Source: Rhodomicrobium vannielii ATCC 17100
GTDB taxonomy: Bacteria; Pseudomonadota; Alphaproteobacteria; Rhizobiales; Rhodomicrobiaceae
Direction: 5' to 3'
Length of the DNA stretch: 64,000 nt
Assembly: GCF_000166055.1 (NCBI RefSeq)
Contig: NC_014664.1
Coordinates: 3,441,501 to 3,505,500, forward strand
Shown: one piece after another, positions 60,430 to 64,000 of the stretch
Numbering within the stretch: the first letter of the stretch is position 1
How the letters are laid out: each line of letters begins with the position of its first letter
Notes under the pieces: model-generated
Seen by the model: the letters and a program-made list of their open reading frames with translations, nothing else
Databases searched by the model: none
What the model was told of the DNA's origin: nothing
Made by a program: the position numbers and the translations under genes

Positions 60430-62964
60430 ATGGAGTTTCATGGCAGAATAGTGCTGACGAGTCTTCTGTCTATTGCAGTGGCATCTATCGCGTTGCAGTC
60501 GGCGCGAGCTGGCGACAAACCGGCCCCGGCGCCGGTTGCGCCAGCCGCCGACGAAAAAATCGAACTGGATACTTGGGGTGATATCGAGTTTGGCGGACGG
60601 TATTTTCCGAAAAAGCCAAGCGAACTAGGAAGCAACAAGTGGTCGACCACGACCATTCAACGTCCTGAGGCCGAAAGCATCGCGAAGTACGAGGAATACG
60701 GCAACGTGCCTCAGGGCTTCTATTTCGAGAAGCTAACGGTCGGTGGCCAAACCAAGAGCGGTGAATACGCGGCCGAGCTTCGCGCGACGGACATCGGTAA
60801 CAACAACCAGCGCTATATCTTCGACTGGTTCGTGACGGGCGAGCTTTCCGGCACCGTCACATGGGACCAGACCCCCCACCTCTTCAGCACGACGGCTCTA
60901 AACATCTGGAATGGTGTCGGTACCGACCATCTGACACCCAAAGCGCAGGTTGGGGCGTATACGACGACCACCCCTGCTTATCTTGCTTCCATTCAGAGCC
61001 TCATCGCGCAGGGGAATACTATCAGGATCGGAATAGAGCGCGACCGCTTCGAAGCGGATCAGCGTTGGACGCCGACCCCGCACTGGGAGATTCGCGGCAA
61101 CTATTTCTATGATCATCGTTATGGAACTCAGATTGCGGGCACCAACTGGGGTGGCGGCGCTGGTCCTGTTATGGTTCAGATGCCGCGGCCAGTTGACGAC
61201 ACCACCCAGAACGCCAAAGTGTCGGGTGAGCGATCCGGCGAGTGGGCCTACGGCAAATACAACGTGAAGATCACGGGCGGGTTATCGACTTTCGATAACT
61301 CTTTCTCCTCCTATACGGTCGAGAATCCCTTCGTAGCCACGGGGACAACCTGCGCTAGCGCCTACACTGGAACTGCAAACGCCCCTTGCTCGCTCATCAG
61401 CCTGATGCCCAGCAACGAGGCTTATTCGGGTAACGTCACCTCCGCCATCGATCTGCCGTTCAAGTCTCGTTTCATGAATACCGTGCAGTACACGAGCATG
61501 AGGCAGAACGATCCGTTCCAGGACCCCACGGGTTCTACGGGAAACACGTACTATATCCCGGGTTCGACCACGATTCAGGTCGCCAACGCCGCGACCAGCC
61601 TTAACGGCGAAGTCAACACGCTGCTCGTCAACAACGTGCTGACCACGAGAATAACCGACGACCTGAAGTCCACATTCCGTTACCGTTATTACGACAACGA
61701 CAACCAGACTCCGGTCCTCACGTGGAACTGGGTCACGGAAGACGGCGCAACTTCAACAGCAACTCGTAGAAACTTCGGTTACTCCTACACAAAGCAGAAT
61801 GCGTCCGGTGATCTGACCTATCACGTGCTGAAGAATGCTTCGGTCGGCGGCAGCGCCGGTTGGGAGCGCATCGACAGAGAGAAACGCGAGGCGCTTCAAA
61901 CGAACGAGTATATCGGCAAGGTCTACGGCGACGCGCGGTGGGACGACATCGGGCAGCTTCGCGCCAGCTATCAGTATTCGGAACGGCGCTACGACCGTTA
62001 CGATCCGAAAGCGTGGTATGATTATCTTTACCCTGCCTACCCTCAGGTGGTCGGCGGAATTACCTACACGCAGGGTGGCGGCGGCGGTGGAACGAACTGG
62101 GGCGTACGCAAGCTCGATCTGGCCGACCGCGACCGCGAGAAGGCGATGGTGCTCTTCACGTTCGATAATATTCCCCATGTCCCGAACCTGTCTCTTACAC
62201 CGAGCTTCGGGCTGCGCAACGATAATTATCTGACCGACCCGAACAGGCTGGTCACCATCGCCGGTACGGGCTCAGCTGCCGGAAACACCTACTCCACGTA
62301 CGAGATGGGCCTTTTGAAGGACAACAGTTGGAACGGCGGCCTCGAAGCATCCTATTCGTTTGGGCCGGGCCTGACCGTGTCTGCCGCCTATGTGCGCGAA
62401 GAATTCGACAAGGACCTGGCGGGAAGCACCAGCACCACGACCTCAGGCACTGGGGCTACCGGCACAGCTAATGCTCTTGACTCGATCAATCGTTGGTCAA
62501 GTAACATGAAGGAGAACGTAAATACCTTCATTCTCGGCTCCAACTTCATTTTCAACGATCGGTTCGATATCAGCGCCAGCTACTCCATCGCGCTCGGCAA
62601 CGAGAACTGGAGCACGGAGGCGTTGGGTGCCACCAGCGTGTGTAACCCCGTAGGCGGAGCGGGCAGCAACATCACGGGCGCCTGTCAGCCGATCGACCCA
62701 GTCAAAACGACGCTCCAGCGGATCGACTTGCAATCCCGCTTCAAGCTCGATTCGGAACTCGTCTCCCAGCTCGGCTTTGAGGGCGATGTTTACTGGAAGC
62801 TTAAGTACAGTTTGGACCGGTCGCGCGTTAAGAATTGGCAGAACGACCTCGTTACGCCGTATATGTACCTTGTCGACAACACGGCGCGCGATATCGCCAT
62901 GGCGGCGTACAACCCGAACTATGATGTTCACGTCGTCGCTACGTCGCTGAACTTCAAATGGTAA
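60430..62964 (+). CDS. pioB: Outer-membrane beta-barrel porin PioB (MtrB family)
   Basis: 844 residues from ATG at 60430 with GGGAGGGG upstream. A signal peptide (LLSIAVASIALQSARAG) precedes an MtrB/PioB barrel: DTWGDIEFGGRYF, FDWFVTGELSGTVTWDQTPH, many alternating strands, and the end with an aromatic final residue (VVATSLNFKW), required for barrel insertion. It would hold PioA in the outer membrane to form a conduit for Fe(II) electrons. It starts 110 bases after pioA in the same message. The gene is followed by three hairpins. Confidence 0.9.
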   Translation: MEFHGRIVLTSLLSIAVASIALQSARAGDKPAPAPVAPAADEKIELDTWGDIEFGGRYFPKKPSELGSNKWSTTTIQRPEAESIAKYEEYGNVPQGFYFEKLTVGGQTKSGEYAAELRATDIGNNNQRYIFDWFVTGELSGTVTWDQTPHLFSTTALNIWNGVGTDHLTPKAQVGAYTTTTPAYLASIQSLIAQGNTIRIGIERDRFEADQRWTPTPHWEIRGNYFYDHRYGTQIAGTNWGGGAGPVMVQMPRPVDDTTQNAKVSGERSGEWAYGKYNVKITGGLSTFDNSFSSYTVENPFVATGTTCASAYTGTANAPCSLISLMPSNEAYSGNVTSAIDLPFKSRFMNTVQYTSMRQNDPFQDPTGSTGNTYYIPGSTTIQVANAATSLNGEVNTLLVNNVLTTRITDDLKSTFRYRYYDNDNQTPVLTWNWVTEDGATSTATRRNFGYSYTKQNASGDLTYHVLKNASVGGSAGWERIDREKREALQTNEYIGKVYGDARWDDIGQLRASYQYSERRYDRYDPKAWYDYLYPAYPQVVGGITYTQGGGGGGTNWGVRKLDLADRDREKAMVLFTFDNIPHVPNLSLTPSFGLRNDNYLTDPNRLVTIAGTGSAAGNTYSTYEMGLLKDNSWNGGLEASYSFGPGLTVSAAYVREEFDKDLAGSTSTTTSGTGATGTANALDSINRWSSNMKENVNTFILGSNFIFNDRFDISASYSIALGNENWSTEALGATSVCNPVGGAGSNITGACQPIDPVKTTLQRIDLQSRFKLDSELVSQLGFEGDVYWKLKYSLDRSRVKNWQNDLVTPYMYLVDNTARDIAMAAYNPNYDVHVVATSLNFKW

Positions 62965-62969
62965 GCGCT

Positions 62970-62997
62970 GCGCCTCGCCCGTATTTAGGCGGGGCGC
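62970..62997 (+). repeat. Hairpin 1 between pioB and pioC
   Basis: GCGCCTCGCC (62970-62979) pairs with GGCGGGGCGC (62988-62997), one G-U pair, 8-base loop. It starts six bases after the pioB stop. No T run follows. Confidence 0.75.
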
Positions 62998-63011
62998 AAC
63001 CGTGTTTCACC

Positions 63012-63059
63012 TTCCGTGCGCCGGGCCATGACGTCCCCACAGCGGCCCGGCGCACGGGA
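63012..63059 (+). repeat. Hairpin 2 between pioB and pioC
   Basis: CCGTGCGCCGGGCC (63014-63027) and GGCCCGGCGCACGG (63044-63057) form a perfect 14-base stem, extended by two weaker pairs, over a 16-base loop. This is a very stable hairpin without a T run. Confidence 0.85.
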
Positions 63060-63087
63060 ACGGGATTTGCGGCGACTGGAGTGCAAA

Positions 63088-63116
63088 GGCGGTGTCCGGG
63101 CTTACCGGGCGCCGCC
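63088..63116 (+). repeat. Hairpin 3 between pioB and pioC
   Basis: GGCGGTGTCCGG (63088-63099) pairs with CCGGGCGCCGCC (63105-63116) using two G-U pairs, over a 5-base loop. Together with hairpins 1 and 2 it would block 3' exonucleases or slow the polymerase between pioB and pioC. Confidence 0.75.
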
Positions 63117-63194
63117 CCTGGTCTCATCTTCTCCCGCTCGCCAATCCCGCGCAAAAAATCGACGCTTGCTACCTTGGAATTATTATCGTTCGCC

Positions 63195-63222
63195 TTGACG
63201 CCGAGCTTAAGCACACTATAAA
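63195..63222 (+). promoter_or_regulatory. Likely promoter for pioC
   Basis: TTGACG (63195-63200) and TATAAA (63217-63222), 16 bases apart, each one base from the housekeeping consensus. It lies after the three hairpins and about 245 bases before the pioC start, so pioC may be made separately from pioAB. Confidence 0.6.
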
Positions 63223-63472
63223 GTTTATCTCCGTCAGGTTGGTCTGATTAGCGAAATTTCTACTGAAACGAAGGCTTTAACATGCGCCTGTTGCAAGTGC
63301 TAACAGGTAACCCGAGTCCTTTTGTCGGGATGTTTATTCCCTCGCTTCAGAGGCGATACATCGCTGATGCAGGGCCGATCATCGTAGCCAGCGCGAATTT
63401 ACGGCGGCTGCCAATAGCGAAGAACCGGAAAACGGCGAACGATAACCAACAAAAGGGAAAAGGAACGCTCCC

Positions 63473-63754
63473 ATGGAAGATACCAGCAACAAGGCCGGAA
63501 ATACGCGGCGTGAAGTCCTGAAGTTCGGCGCTTACGCGCTCGGCGCGCTCGGCGCAGTCGGGCTCGTGGCGGGCAGCGCGGAAGCGCAGGTAGCGAAGAA
63601 GGCGGCGCAGTCGGCCGTCGGTTATCAGGGATCGCCGAATGGCGACAAGCAGTGTGGGAAGTGCCAGCACTTCCAAGCCCCCTCAAGCTGTCGCGTCGTG
63701 GATGGCACCGTCAGCGCGAACGGCTACTGCAAGATCTTTTCCAAGAAAGGCTAG
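63473..63754 (+). CDS. pioC: High-potential iron-sulfur protein PioC
   Basis: 93 residues with AAAAGGAACGCTCCC before the ATG. The N-terminus has a twin-arginine signal (NTRREVLKFGAYALGALGA), as expected for export of a folded Fe-S protein. The mature HiPIP carries four Cys: QCGKCQHF, SSCRVVDG and NGYCKIF, which bind one 4Fe-4S cluster. PioC passes electrons from PioA in the periplasm to the photosynthetic reaction centre. The small size is normal. Confidence 0.92.
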   Translation: MEDTSNKAGNTRREVLKFGAYALGALGAVGLVAGSAEAQVAKKAAQSAVGYQGSPNGDKQCGKCQHFQAPSSCRVVDGTVSANGYCKIFSKKG

Positions 63755-63807
63755 CGCGGGTAGGCGTCGCGCTCCGATGACTCGACGGGACCGATTGCCG
63801 CGCCCGA

Positions 63808-63837
63808 GGGCGCGTCGCTCTAGCGGCGCGTCCTTTT
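63808..63837 (+). terminator. Rho-independent terminator after pioC
   Basis: GGGCGCGTCGC (63808-63818) pairs with GCGGCGCGTCC (63823-63833) using two G-U pairs over the loop TCTA, followed by four T. It ends the pio operon. The remaining bases to the window end hold no gene that I can support. Confidence 0.75.
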
Positions 63838-64000
63838 CGGCGTTCGGGCGGGGGCCTGCGCTGTATGGGGCCGTTGGGCTTTCCCGGGGTGATGAGCCCT
63901 CCGCGCCTCTCGACCAGCCTGCCGTGAGCGGCTTCAAACGATGAGGGATGCGGCTTGAACAGCTTGATCTCGTCCCCATTAACTGGTCTTTCACGGCCTT

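Noticed and set aside
1-64000. CRISPR array
   Set aside because: No regularly spaced direct repeats and no cas genes were found.

Overview
This window looks like chromosome from a purple non-sulfur alphaproteobacterium of the Rhizobiales, most like Rhodomicrobium or Rhodopseudomonas. The evidence is the high GC content, the rimP-nusA-ylxR-infB order, an RcdA/DUF1465 protein, an Aap-type amino acid transporter, a family 21 glycosyltransferase, and above all a pioABC operon (decaheme cytochrome, outer-membrane barrel, HiPIP) for phototrophic iron oxidation. The genus is an inference from content, not from a database search.

Layout. Positions 1-5531 are chromosomal: a secreted protein cut by the window edge, a very large membrane-anchored protein, a small IS5-type transposase remnant and an HpnI-like glycosyltransferase. 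Positions 5532-32844 form a genomic island of about 27.3 kb. It is bounded by perfect 39-bp direct repeats, and the right copy overlaps the 3' end of tRNA-Arg(CCG). From left to right the island holds: a HEPN-motif DUF3644 gene; Mrr; a broken MmeI-like restriction-methylase; an IS630 copy; a broken small gene; a structured RNA candidate followed by an unusual reverse transcriptase with a duplicated C-terminal module; an IS66 copy; a complete csu-like archaic chaperone-usher pilus operon; a LysR regulator; and an integration module of one small HTH protein, two tyrosine recombinases and one broken serine recombinase.

Positions 32845-58421 are housekeeping genes: polA, rcdA, a quinone oxidoreductase, rimP-nusA-ylxR-infB, xseA, an outer-membrane beta-barrel, argG, gltA, aapJQM, metC and recJ. 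These read cleanly, whereas at least five island genes carry frameshifts or internal stops, so the lesions look like real decay and not poor sequence. Positions 58422-63837 hold pioABC with a FixK-type box upstream, three strong hairpins between pioB and pioC, a likely separate promoter for pioC and a terminator at the end.

The most interesting parts are: (1) the reverse transcriptase with its upstream three-way-junction RNA, a hairpin covering its ribosome binding site and a dnaX-type slippery site; (2) the tRNA-Arg island with mixed tyrosine/serine recombinases and four copies of one palindrome; (3) the regulatory architecture of the pio operon.
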